A model generated the notes under the pieces. The model did no database searches and was not told the DNA's origin. It saw only the letters and a program-made list of their open reading frames with translations. Source: Desulfocapsa sp. (GTDB lineage: Bacteria > Desulfobacterota > Desulfobulbia > Desulfobulbales > Desulfocapsaceae). From it: a DNA stretch of 16,105 nucleotides. A program made the position numbers and the translations under genes. Of the stretch, positions 1 through 7,502 are shown piece by piece (the first letter of the stretch is position 1; every line of letters begins with the position of its first letter). The stretch is from the NCBI GenBank assembly GCA_029935135.1, contig JAOZKX010000009.1:1-16105 (forward strand), in the 5' to 3' direction.

Positions 1-11
1 AGTAAAGAATA

Positions 12-515
12 ATGAACCATAATGATTTCATTATATTACTAACAGATCATAAGGAAATGATTTATCGAGTTGTGCGTTCTCAAACAGGTTCTGAGCAGGA
101 TGCCGATGATATCATGCAGGAAGTCTTACTGAAAATATATCAGGGTATTGATTCTTTTAAGGGTGAGTCAAATGTGAAAACCTGGATATACCGAATATGT
201 AAAAATACAGTGGCAGATTATTACCGTAAACCGTGGTGGAAATTTAATTGGCTTCCCCTGATAAACCAGGACAATACAGCAACCACGACAAACGGACCAT
301 TTGAACAGGTGGCCGAAAAACAGTCCCGGCGGAGACTCAATGAAATCCTACAAACTTTTCCCCAACAACAATCTGAAATTTTTAGATTGCGATTTGTCGA
401 ACATTTGAGCCTTCAGGATATTTCAGAAATAAAGGATATGAATTTAAATACCATTAAAACGCATCTCTATCGAGCTGTTAAAAAGGTCAGGGCAGAACTG
501 ACAATGGGAGGATAA
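12..515 (+). CDS. ECF-type RNA polymerase sigma factor (sigma-70 family)
   Basis: The 167-residue protein has the two-domain build of an extracytoplasmic function sigma factor. Region 2 spans about residues 8-72, with the acidic DADDIMQEVLLKIY core-binding stretch and the WIYRICKN segment that contacts the -10 element. Region 4 spans about residues 105-163 and contains a helix-turn-helix (LSLQDISEIKDMNLNTIKTHLYRA) that reads the -35 element. There is no region 1.1 or 3, as usual for ECF factors. The start is 12 bases from the window edge, so its promoter and any upstream gene are not visible. The stop lies 3 bp before the next start, and the third gene overlaps the second, so the three form one transcription unit. 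The likely role is to direct polymerase to an envelope-stress or metal-stress regulon, possibly including its own operon. Family assignment is secure; the stimulus is inferred only from the third gene. Confidence 0.93.
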   Translation: MNHNDFIILLTDHKEMIYRVVRSQTGSEQDADDIMQEVLLKIYQGIDSFKGESNVKTWIYRICKNTVADYYRKPWWKFNWLPLINQDNTATTTNGPFEQVAEKQSRRRLNEILQTFPQQQSEIFRLRFVEHLSLQDISEIKDMNLNTIKTHLYRAVKKVRAELTMGG

Positions 516-518
516 ACA

Positions 519-1031
519 GTGATTAAACATAAACTACAGCAAGGAGAAGATGAATTTATTCATTTTTTAATCGACCCTGACGCAGTCTCCCCTGATGAAA
601 ACGATAATATCGTAGCTGAATACCGTAAAGAGATAGAGGATTGGCAGGGGCTTATCGGAAAACCACCTGTTTTACAGAAATCACGATGGCAAAAAATAAA
701 GGCTGGATTCTGGCAACAGGCGGAAGAACCTGAAAAAGGATATGGAAAATTTCATATGAGTCTGGCTGGACTATCAGTGGCTCTGGTGCTTTTTTTTCTG
801 GTCGGCCCCATTCCTGAACATACTGTGAGTAATCCAGATGGTCAGGAATCAGCCATTAGTCTGGAAAATGATCATCCTCAAGCATCTTTTGAGAGCCTGG
901 CCGATATGCTTATGCCGGTGGCGCCTCTCTCTGAATCAATATGGTTTATAGCAAATGAAGAAGATCAGGGTGACGATCTTCTAGAAGAATTGATTTTAAT
1001 AACCAATAACTTAACAGGAGAATTCTCATGA
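519..1031 (+). CDS. single-pass membrane protein, probable anti-sigma factor
   Basis: I recognise no named family. The 170-residue protein starts with GTG, preceded by a strong GGGAGG at 505-510 with an 8-base spacer, which supports this start. Residues 1-80 are charged and probably cytoplasmic, about residues 81-97 form one transmembrane helix (SLAGLSVALVLFFLVG), and the remaining roughly 70 acidic residues would be periplasmic. This N-in/C-out shape, and the position directly after an ECF sigma gene, fit an anti-sigma factor whose N-terminal part binds the sigma factor. The HxxxCxxC zinc anti-sigma motif is absent, as in CnrY-type anti-sigma factors. The TGA stop overlaps the next ATG (ATGA), so the two are probably translationally coupled. 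The role is inferred from position and topology, not from sequence similarity. Confidence 0.7.
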   Translation: MIKHKLQQGEDEFIHFLIDPDAVSPDENDNIVAEYRKEIEDWQGLIGKPPVLQKSRWQKIKAGFWQQAEEPEKGYGKFHMSLAGLSVALVLFFLVGPIPEHTVSNPDGQESAISLENDHPQASFESLADMLMPVAPLSESIWFIANEEDQGDDLLEELILITNNLTGEFS

Positions 1032-1546
1032 ACAAAGAAAAGACTCATATCTTCACTCTCAACGCACTTGTCGCTCTTATGTTTTTTTTCACATGTGTAT
1101 CCATTAGCCAGGCTGCAGGGCCAGCGTATGGGCCAGGAATGGCAATGGCATCTGAGAAAAGTGTCAGACCCGATGCTATGGCAAGAGGTATCGCCAAGAT
1201 GAAGTGGTGGCATAATGATGCCTTAAGCACTTCCATGAATCTAACAACTCTCCAGAAAGATAATCTTGAAACGAATTCAATTCAACAAAAGCTGGCAATG
1301 ATAGATCTAAGGGCAAGTGTTGAAAAGACACGCCTGATCCTGGAAACCTCACTGGATTCAAACTTCAGAAAAGAGACAAGTAGCAAGTACCTGGATGATT
1401 ATCTGAAGGCCAAGAATGCCTTTGAGGAGGCCAGAATGAAAGGTCTTATAAACACCAGAGAGATCCTGACAGAAGAACAATTTAAAGTCTTAAAAAACCA
1501 GACAAGAAATTTAAAAAAGAAGCGCCAGAGTAAAATGCGAGAATAG
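1028..1546 (+). CDS. periplasmic Spy/CpxP-like protein (heavy-metal-resistance / LTxxQ family)
   Basis: The 172-residue protein begins with a signal peptide: a basic N-terminus, a hydrophobic stretch at about residues 9-28, and a likely cleavage near SQAA at 27-30. The mature part is mostly helical and carries two LTxxQ motifs, LTTLQ at 72-76 and LTEEQ at 147-151, the hallmark of the Spy/CpxP/ZraP/CnrX group. KWWHND at 59-64 matches the KWW element often seen at the start of the first helix in deltaproteobacterial members. The C-terminus is very basic. AGGAG at 1016-1020 gives a good ribosome binding site 7 bases before the ATG. Family members act as periplasmic chaperones or metal sensors. 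Placed after a sigma and a probable anti-sigma gene, this one may be the periplasmic sensor of the set, comparable to CnrX. The ligand cannot be told; H62 is the only obvious histidine in the mature part. Confidence 0.82.
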   Translation: MNKEKTHIFTLNALVALMFFFTCVSISQAAGPAYGPGMAMASEKSVRPDAMARGIAKMKWWHNDALSTSMNLTTLQKDNLETNSIQQKLAMIDLRASVEKTRLILETSLDSNFRKETSSKYLDDYLKAKNAFEEARMKGLINTREILTEEQFKVLKNQTRNLKKKRQSKMRE

Positions 1547-1625
1547 GGAATGCGGAATGGCTAGATAATAAAACGACCTGAGCTGATTTTCACAATATAC
1601 AGGGCGGTGTTTATTGTCCCCTGTC

Positions 1626-1646
1626 CTTTGAACAATTCGTTCAAAG
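1626..1646. repeat. inverted repeat downstream of the sigma operon
   Basis: A perfect 8-bp inverted repeat, CTTTGAAC and GTTCAAAG, flanks a 5-base loop. It lies about 80 bp after the Spy-like gene and 70 bp before the lipoprotein gene. No T tract follows, so it is not a typical intrinsic terminator. It could be an operator for a dimeric regulator of the lipoprotein gene or an mRNA 3' end structure. The rest of 1547-1716 shows nothing I can name. Confidence 0.4.
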
Positions 1647-1716
1647 CATCACGCACCGGATTTTACTCATACGCCCTCCCCTGACGAATGGAAAAGTTAA
1701 TTTAAAAGGTCATAAG

Positions 1717-2703
1717 ATGAAAAAAATATTATTTATTCCCTTGTTGCTTATTATTACATCTTGTTGGTTGACCCCTGATCCTGCTGCAGGACAACGGGAA
1801 GAAAGTACGCCAAACCTACCCCTTCTTTTAGCCCCAATTAATGCAAACAATAACAATAGAAGTAATAAATACACATTTGTTATGATACATTTTGAAGCAG
1901 GATATAAAGGAAGATTGGGTAATAATTTACCGATAGCTATTCCAGAAGAATACATGGCAATCGATCTTGGCTGGCAAGAATATTTATTCGAAACAGCGAC
2001 AAAATTAGTTCAAAAAGCTAACAGTTATGGTTTTCATCTTACTTTGGCCTTTAACCCGCAATGGGCAGAGTATATTCTTTTAGATGGTGCAAAAATAAAT
2101 ATAGTCAAAGAATGGCAACTACAGGGACACGAAATCGCATTTCACCATCATCCAACAGGACACCCGGACTGGAACGGCTATTCCAACGACCAAAATGCTG
2201 TAGATAATCCGATTCCTTTTTTAGGAAATGTTGATGCTGGATTAAATTTTGTCAGAAATTTGGCTGCACCAACAAATGTTACAACGGCAATGATAGGTGG
2301 CTTACCCATTGATATGCCCTATAGCTACGAAGAGACAACTGAAGATTTAATATTGGCAGGAGGTGGACAGTATAGTTCGTTTGAACAATATGGTGAACTG
2401 AGAAGTTTAAAACCATATAAGGTTGAGAAAAACAATGGTTCTGAAGTCACCTTGGTTACGCACAGGCAATTAACAACTATTCTAAGAGATGTTACCACTG
2501 AGGAAGCTCTGGAAATATTTAAAACAGAATATAATAACATAGAACCTGATGAGATTTATGGAATAGTATTTCATTGCTATGATTATCATGAAAGAGAAGA
2601 AATCTATAATAACTGGTTTGAATTTATAAACAATAATGGAGATCGAGTGCAAACTATTAATGAAGTGATTTCCGATTATAAATTCGAAATACCGATACAA
2701 TAA
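1717..2703 (+). CDS. secreted lipoprotein with polysaccharide-deacetylase-like motifs, function unknown
   Basis: The 328-residue protein opens with a lipoprotein signal (hydrophobic residues 4-15 and the lipobox ITSC with Cys16), so it is probably anchored in the outer or inner membrane facing the periplasm. A low-complexity linker rich in P, L and N runs to about residue 50. The globular part begins with a beta-strand-like FVMIHFE at 54-60. It has QGHEIAFHHHPTGH around 136-149, similar to the GHEIGNHT metal-binding motif of the polysaccharide deacetylase / glycoside hydrolase-deacetylase fold. The usual TFDDG first motif is not visible; H58 and E60 could take its place. A TIM-barrel-like metal-dependent carbohydrate enzyme is therefore possible but unproven. 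AAGG at 1706-1709 supports the start. The gene is visibly richer in A+T codons (AAT, AAA, ATA, TTA) than its neighbours, which may point to horizontal origin. Confidence 0.65.
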   Translation: MKKILFIPLLLIITSCWLTPDPAAGQREESTPNLPLLLAPINANNNNRSNKYTFVMIHFEAGYKGRLGNNLPIAIPEEYMAIDLGWQEYLFETATKLVQKANSYGFHLTLAFNPQWAEYILLDGAKINIVKEWQLQGHEIAFHHHPTGHPDWNGYSNDQNAVDNPIPFLGNVDAGLNFVRNLAAPTNVTTAMIGGLPIDMPYSYEETTEDLILAGGGQYSSFEQYGELRSLKPYKVEKNNGSEVTLVTHRQLTTILRDVTTEEALEIFKTEYNNIEPDEIYGIVFHCYDYHEREEIYNNWFEFINNNGDRVQTINEVISDYKFEIPIQ

Positions 2704-2873
2704 TCAGTCAGATAGGAATCAAAAAAGCCACAACAAAAATAAACACCAATATTCACTTCAAGTTTTATTACTCAATATTAATTGCCTCCAAACCTATTAA
2801 TCTGCCACATGGTGGTTATAGTGATACAGGTCATTTATCTATATCACCCGTAATCAGGGATTGTGAGACAGCT

Positions 2874-3473
2874 ATGGTAGTAAAAATATTCCCACTAATG
2901 CAAACGAGACATTACGAGCACCTCTTGTGGCTAAGGGCCTGGTTCTACAGGGTTCTTCCAGCAATAATGCTTACATTTACAACCTTTTTTGTTTCAACCA
3001 TGAGCTATGCTTCTGACTCAAACCACGAATAGGATAAGCGCTTTATTGGATACAGTGAGCAGGAAATTAATCCAGCCCACTTTGATGTCCACTACTCAGG
3101 TCAATGGAGACAACCCCATGAATTGATAGGGAGGTTTGGACTATTTCGCAGTGCGGAACTGGCTATGGAAATGGGTTCTCCTGCATTTTCCGTTGAATCC
3201 TTCACTCTTATTGACGAACCTGATGTGCATATTTTTAAAACATGCTCAGATATTCGGGTTGTCTCTAACTCTGTTGTTCCGGCTGCCTCGCTATCTGTTC
3301 ACTATGTTGCAATGGATAGTGGGCGTTTTACTGGGCTCTTTTCAGTTGAGGAACTTATGGAGATGAAACAACTCCTGCTCGATAAGGAGCAAGCTTTTGA
3401 TCTCCATACCTATCTGGCAGCCAGGGGTGTGGTAATAATGGATGAACGAGACGAAGTAATCATGGTTCATTGA
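2874..3473 (+). pseudogene. secreted protein of unknown function interrupted by one in-frame TAG
   Basis: One reading frame runs from the ATG at 2874 to the TGA at 3471-3473, 199 codons, with a single TAG at 3030-3032 (codon 53). The first 52 codons encode a signal peptide: basic residues, then hydrophobic LPAIMLTFTTFFVSTM, then a SYAS cleavage site. The 146 codons after the TAG are open and look like a folded domain (for example VHYVAMDSGRFTGLFSVEEL and a C-terminal RGVVIMDERDEVIMVH). No start with a convincing ribosome binding site follows the TAG; the best is a TTG at 3123, giving 116 residues without signal peptide. I recognise no family. The simplest reading is a recent nonsense mutation or sequencing error in a real secreted-protein gene. 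TAG serves as the normal stop of three other genes here, which argues against a recoded pyrrolysine. The tail overlaps topB by 7 bp. The upstream stretch 2704-2873 shows only a weak 6-bp dyad (GTGATA at 2821, TATCAC at 2842). Confidence 0.55.
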
Positions 3474-5542
3474 CGCTCTTTTTCTTCAAGTTTTTTCTGT
3501 CGACCAGCAGAGGGCAATCGTAGGTCAGCCATCAGTCCCTGTGTGGAGAGTATCACCATGCGAAGCTCACCATCCAGACGAATTGGATGAGGGAGGATAT
3601 GCTGCTGCAGGAGCATTTGGATATATTTAGGGCTTAGTATTTGTCCATTGTAATCGGGTTCCAATACAAACGGGCACCCCCTTTTCCAGTCAGAACAACC
3701 GTATGCCTTTTTCCCCTTAATTACCTCGTTACCGCAGAGGGGACACTGGCCCCATCGTGATGTGTCAAGTGTCCTGATTGAACTGTTTTTTATCATTTCA
3801 CGGATATAAGATTCGATCCCCTTCATAAAGTCATCAGGATCCAGTTCGCTGCGTTCAATCTGTTTGAGTTTCTCCTCCCACTCTCCGGTCATTTCCGGGG
3901 ATTTCAACAATGGGTCCCTGATAAGGGCAATCAGGCAGCGTCCCATGTCTGTACAACGGAGCTGTTTTTTTTCACGACGAATGTAGTTGCGGCGGAGCAG
4001 GGTTTCGATGATGGCAGCCCTTGTTGCAGGGGTACCGATACCCCGCTCTTTCAAGGCCTCCCGTAGAGTATCGTCATCTACAAATTTTCCGGCAGCTTCC
4101 ATTGCCCCCAACAGTGAGCTTTCTGAAAAGTGTTTTGGCGGGCTGGTCTTCCCTTCTCGCAATGAAGGGTCGTGTGGACCACTTTCACCTTTTTCAAAGG
4201 CCGGAAGGATCTGTCCTTCCATCCCCCCTTTTTTCTTTTTGGGGAAGAGAACAGTCCAACCCGGTTCAACAATCTGCGTCCCCCTGGCCTGGAATGTTAT
4301 CTTATTACTTATCCCGTTCACCAGGGTAATATTTTTCAGACACACAGGATAAAAGGCAGCTATAAATTGAGTTGTAATTGCCTCATATACAAGCTGTTCA
4401 TTAGGTCCAAATCTGGAAGGATGAATACCTGTGGGAATAATGGCATGATGGTCTGTTACTTTTTTATCGTTAATAATCCGTTTGCTAAAAGGAAGTTTGG
4501 CTAGATCCAGGGAAACAATCTGTTCAGAGCGCTGGCTTTTCAACTGTTCAAGGATCTTTGGGATCCTGGGTTTCATGTCTGCACTGAGATAGCGTGAATC
4601 AGTCCTGGGATATGTGACGAGTTTAGCCTCATAAAGACCCTGGGTGGCGCTGAGGGTGTCTGCTGCTGAAATCCCATGCAGTTTGTTGAGTTCTCGTTGC
4701 AGAGTCGTGAGATCAAAGAGTTGCAGAGCCTGTTCCTTTTTCTTTTTAGCACTGACCGATGTCACCTCAAATGCCTGTTCACTGATTTTTTTCAGCAGAT
4801 CGTCTGCTTTTACGGCATCGGCAAAGCGTTTGCCAGTATATTTGAAAGTCACATCCCGGTAACTGGTAGTAAGTTCCCAAAATGGCTGCGGGCGAAATTG
4901 CAAAATAGTGTCATCACGCTCTACGATCATGGCAAGTACAGGGGTTTGCACACGGCCAATTGTCCAGAGCACGCGGTCACCACCTCCGCCAATCCGGCCA
5001 TGGCGAACGGTGTAAAAGCGGGTAGCATTGAGACCGACTATCCAGTCAGATTCACTGCGGCACCTGGCAGCGGCATAGAGCGGATCATAGTCATGACCAT
5101 CTTTGAGATCTTTAAATGCTGAGAGAATGGCTTCGCTTGTCAATGAGTTGAGCCAGAGACGGCGAATTGGCTTGTCCTCACAATCACTAAGAGCCAGGAT
5201 ATATCGAAAAATAAGCTCCCCTTCCCTCCCGGCATCAGTGGCACAGACGATTTCTTCGGCCTGCTCACAGAGATTTTTAATGATTGAAAACTGCTCGGCG
5301 ACGCCACGATTACTGATGAGTTTGAGTTTAAACTCCCCTGGGACAAATGGCAGGCTATCGAGAGCCCATCGTTTCAGGGCCGGATCATATTCACCAGGCT
5401 CCTGCAAGGTAACCAGATGACCAAAGGCCCAGGTAACAGCACAACCTCGTCCTTCGATAGAGCCTTTTTTTTTGGACTTGATATCAAGAACCTTGGCAAT
5501 GTCGCGTGCAACCGATGGTTTTTCAGCTATAATGACTTTCAT
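3467..5542 (-). CDS. topB: DNA topoisomerase III
   Basis: This 691-residue type IA topoisomerase relaxes negative supercoils and decatenates DNA by transient single-strand cleavage, acting at replication termini and recombination intermediates. The N-terminal TOPRIM domain starts with IAEKPSVA (Glu7) and carries ATDAGREGE at 101-109 (Asp103 and Glu107 for Mg binding). IGRVQTPVL lies at 195-203. The catalytic tyrosine is Tyr311 in TYPRTDSR (310-317). DHHAIIPT (364-371) and GIGTPATRAAIIETL (501-515) are the expected later type IA motifs. A C-terminal zinc ribbon uses C600, C603, C616 and C623. It is slightly longer than the 653-residue E. coli enzyme because of a basic, low-complexity insert at about 435-470. 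The gene stands alone, divergent from the TPM gene and overlapping the convergent unknown gene by 7 bp. No strong ribosome binding site is seen; a purine-rich AAGGCGAG lies about 12 bases upstream. topB is often carried by mobile elements, but no element genes are seen here. Confidence 0.97.
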   Translation of the reverse strand: MKVIIAEKPSVARDIAKVLDIKSKKKGSIEGRGCAVTWAFGHLVTLQEPGEYDPALKRWALDSLPFVPGEFKLKLISNRGVAEQFSIIKNLCEQAEEIVCATDAGREGELIFRYILALSDCEDKPIRRLWLNSLTSEAILSAFKDLKDGHDYDPLYAAARCRSESDWIVGLNATRFYTVRHGRIGGGGDRVLWTIGRVQTPVLAMIVERDDTILQFRPQPFWELTTSYRDVTFKYTGKRFADAVKADDLLKKISEQAFEVTSVSAKKKKEQALQLFDLTTLQRELNKLHGISAADTLSATQGLYEAKLVTYPRTDSRYLSADMKPRIPKILEQLKSQRSEQIVSLDLAKLPFSKRIINDKKVTDHHAIIPTGIHPSRFGPNEQLVYEAITTQFIAAFYPVCLKNITLVNGISNKITFQARGTQIVEPGWTVLFPKKKKGGMEGQILPAFEKGESGPHDPSLREGKTSPPKHFSESSLLGAMEAAGKFVDDDTLREALKERGIGTPATRAAIIETLLRRNYIRREKKQLRCTDMGRCLIALIRDPLLKSPEMTGEWEEKLKQIERSELDPDDFMKGIESYIREMIKNSSIRTLDTSRWGQCPLCGNEVIKGKKAYGCSDWKRGCPFVLEPDYNGQILSPKYIQMLLQQHILPHPIRLDGELRMVILSTQGLMADLRLPSAGRQKKLEEKERQ

Positions 5543-5681
5543 TCTACGATTTTCTCGCCTTCTTTATTCTTACCTGTTAAGAAATACTTCGAAAGAGCAT
5601 TGGGTCATTTTCTCAAAACGCCCCTGCCCTTAACACTTTTCAATATATCTTTTTAACGCGCAATCAAAGTAAAAAACTCTT

Positions 5682-7364
5682 ATGGGCATATTGAACATTA
5701 AAAAGCTGACACTGCTTATTTGTATAGTTCTCGCTATTTGTGCCGTGTTGTTTATTGCTCGCCACAAGAAACCTATTATAGCCCAACCTGTTATCACTCG
5801 TCCAGTACCATATGAATCTGATGGGTTACCTGCCAGAGTCGGCAATAACTTTATTTTTGATTATGCGTCTCTTATGGAAGATGATGCCAACTCCCTTGAT
5901 ACAGCTCTACGAAAAATTACAGCAGACCACAAAGTTGAGATGATTGTTGTAACAGTAGATCAAACAGCACCACTTTCAGTAAAAGAGTTCAGTTCCCAAC
6001 TGTTTGAAAAATGGCAGATCGGCAGCAGATTTAATGGTCGCGGCCTGCTGTTTGTGATTGCAAAACAGGAAAATATTTCCAGGATCCATGTCAGCTATGA
6101 TCTGGAATGGATATTTACCGATTTAATCTGCACGATAATTCAGGATAGACAGATGCAGCCCTGGCTTGATATCCATGCCCCTGAGATTGCCATTTCTGAC
6201 ACCATTCTTTTCGCTGGAAAACTCATCTCCGAGGCAGAAGATAATGGCCAGCTAAATGCCGGAAACAGCGCATCAGCCACAGAGAGCTATCACAGTGGCG
6301 GCGCAGGATCTCAGCAAAAAGAGATCTTCTCGGGAATCTTATCAGAGAAACAATACCTCTCCGATGAGCAAAGACTTTTATTTCCTGCCGGACAGTCACC
6401 AGAGGAAACCCTGGCTCACTTTATTACAGTTCTGGGAACAGGAGTTACCGATCCAACCCTGGACATATATACGGACGCCTCCAAAATCCTCTTTCAGCAG
6501 GAGGCAATGCTTACTTATGAGTATAAAGAATACCTGCAAACCCTGACCAGTTCATCGTTCAGCAAACATGTACAGGGAGACCATGCCGTATTACTGCCGA
6601 TTCAGCAGCAGAAAAAATCATTTCCGCTCCTGTTTACCAGAAACACACAGGGCTGGCAGCTTGACTGGGCTGCCTTTCTTCGCTGTTTTCGCGTGACTAC
6701 TGATGGGCAATGGGTGTTAGCTGTGGGACTGCAGCCATATTATTTTGGCCTGCAACAATGGCCCCTTATAGCTGAAGACAGTATTCTCTGGGCCGAGACC
6801 TGGCGCTGGAAGCCTGCTGAAGACCTGAACCTCGGAAAAGAAATCACCCGTCTTAACCTCCGCATAGAAAATGGTCAGGCAACAGCCGCAGAGCTCACAG
6901 AACTGGCTGAAATTCTCTTGTATTGCTGGCACTGGAAAAAGGCCTTGAGTCTTTTTAAGGCAGCAGCCGAAAAAAATCCTACTCTGGACAACTGGTACAA
7001 GGTGGGAATGACAAATATCAGCATGCACCGTTATGCCACCGCTTTTAAGGCCTATAAGATTGCAGCAGACAAGGTTGGTGGCTTAACAAGTCCCAGGGGA
7101 CAGGGATATCTGCAGACTTTGGGCTACTGCAAGATGCGCCTTCGTTACTATGAAGAGGCTCTCGTTTTTTTTGATGCACTGTACAAGCTGAGTCGAGATA
7201 ATGATAATATCAAAGATGAAAGCTGGGCCTTATTTGCCAGAGCAGCAATATACAAGGTGACCAACCAGGAGCGTAGGAAAAGAAAAGCGCTGGCTGCTTA
7301 CCATAAAATAACCAACGAAAATGTCTCTGATGCCCGTCTTTTGACTTTTGCCAAATCAAACTAG
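5682..7364 (+). CDS. membrane-anchored TPM-domain protein with C-terminal TPR-like repeats
   Basis: The 560-residue protein has an N-terminal membrane anchor (about residues 8-26) followed by IARHKK, then a TPM domain (formerly DUF477) at about 57-185. It contains the typical YASLMEDDAN opening, the LFEKWQIGSR segment and the GRGLLFVIAKQ strand. A short serine/glycine-rich linker around 190-210 leads to a middle region of unknown fold (about 215-400). Residues about 400-545 are helical, with tetratricopeptide-like pairs such as ALSLFKAAAEKNPTLDNWYKVG and YEEALVFFDALYKLSRDND. TPM proteins are linked to phosphatase activity in plants and to membrane-protein or photosystem repair and cell-envelope processes elsewhere, so an envelope scaffold role is plausible but inferred. 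No good ribosome binding site precedes the ATG; the start is chosen because it includes the membrane anchor. The double palindrome after the stop may end its transcript. Confidence 0.82.
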   Translation: MGILNIKKLTLLICIVLAICAVLFIARHKKPIIAQPVITRPVPYESDGLPARVGNNFIFDYASLMEDDANSLDTALRKITADHKVEMIVVTVDQTAPLSVKEFSSQLFEKWQIGSRFNGRGLLFVIAKQENISRIHVSYDLEWIFTDLICTIIQDRQMQPWLDIHAPEIAISDTILFAGKLISEAEDNGQLNAGNSASATESYHSGGAGSQQKEIFSGILSEKQYLSDEQRLLFPAGQSPEETLAHFITVLGTGVTDPTLDIYTDASKILFQQEAMLTYEYKEYLQTLTSSSFSKHVQGDHAVLLPIQQQKKSFPLLFTRNTQGWQLDWAAFLRCFRVTTDGQWVLAVGLQPYYFGLQQWPLIAEDSILWAETWRWKPAEDLNLGKEITRLNLRIENGQATAAELTELAEILLYCWHWKKALSLFKAAAEKNPTLDNWYKVGMTNISMHRYATAFKAYKIAADKVGGLTSPRGQGYLQTLGYCKMRLRYYEEALVFFDALYKLSRDNDNIKDESWALFARAAIYKVTNQERRKRKALAAYHKITNENVSDARLLTFAKSN

Positions 7365-7384
7365 TTTTTCCCCCTCCTGCTCAT

Positions 7385-7440
7385 CTAGGCATAATGCCTA
7401 GATACATTTAGGCATTATGCCAATTGTTTTATTCTTTTTT
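7385..7440 (+). terminator. double palindrome / strong hairpin with T-rich tail; terminator or operator
   Basis: GGCATAATGCCTA at 7388-7400 is the perfect reverse complement of TAGGCATTATGCC at 7409-7421, giving a 13-bp stem with an 8-base loop. A T-rich run follows (7424-7440, interrupted by A, G and C). This is a plausible intrinsic terminator for the TPM gene, whose stop is 20 bp upstream. Each arm is also a palindrome by itself: CTAGGCAT-A-ATGCCTAG spans 7385-7401, and the second arm repeats the TAGGCAT/ATGCC unit. Two tandem dyads just upstream of the next promoter could therefore be paired operator sites for a dimeric regulator. Confidence 0.6.
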
Positions 7441-7451
7441 CTCTCTATAAT
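7424..7451 (+). promoter_or_regulatory. sigma-70-type promoter of the PEP-CTERM gene
   Basis: A perfect TATAAT lies at 7446-7451 and a partial -35 box TTGTTT at 7424-7429, separated by 16 bp. Transcription would start near 7458, giving a leader of about 45 bases with a GGAG ribosome binding site at 7493-7496. The double palindrome ends immediately upstream of the -35 box. Confidence 0.6.
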
Positions 7452-7502
7452 GGTCTCATCAAACAACAGGATCATCTTGAACTTTTAGCAACGGAGAATA
7501 CA

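Noticed and set aside
1592..1617. ACAATA/TATTGT repeat near GGGGACA-like sequence, considered as a transposon remnant
   Set aside because: The arms are short and no transposase fragment or target duplication is visible.
3030..3032. Pyrrolysine read-through at the in-frame TAG as the main explanation
   Set aside because: Three other genes here (ending at 1546, 7364 and 8258) use TAG as their normal stop and no pyl genes are in the window, so mutation or sequence error is simpler.
3987..5420. Several long plus-strand frames opposite topB
   Set aside because: They are antisense shadows of a complete, motif-rich topoisomerase and contain no recognisable domain or ribosome binding site.
5567..5583. 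TTCTTA/TAAGAA dyad in the topB-TPM divergent gap
   Set aside because: Only 6 bp per arm in A+T-rich DNA, expected by chance; no clear -35/-10 pair around it.
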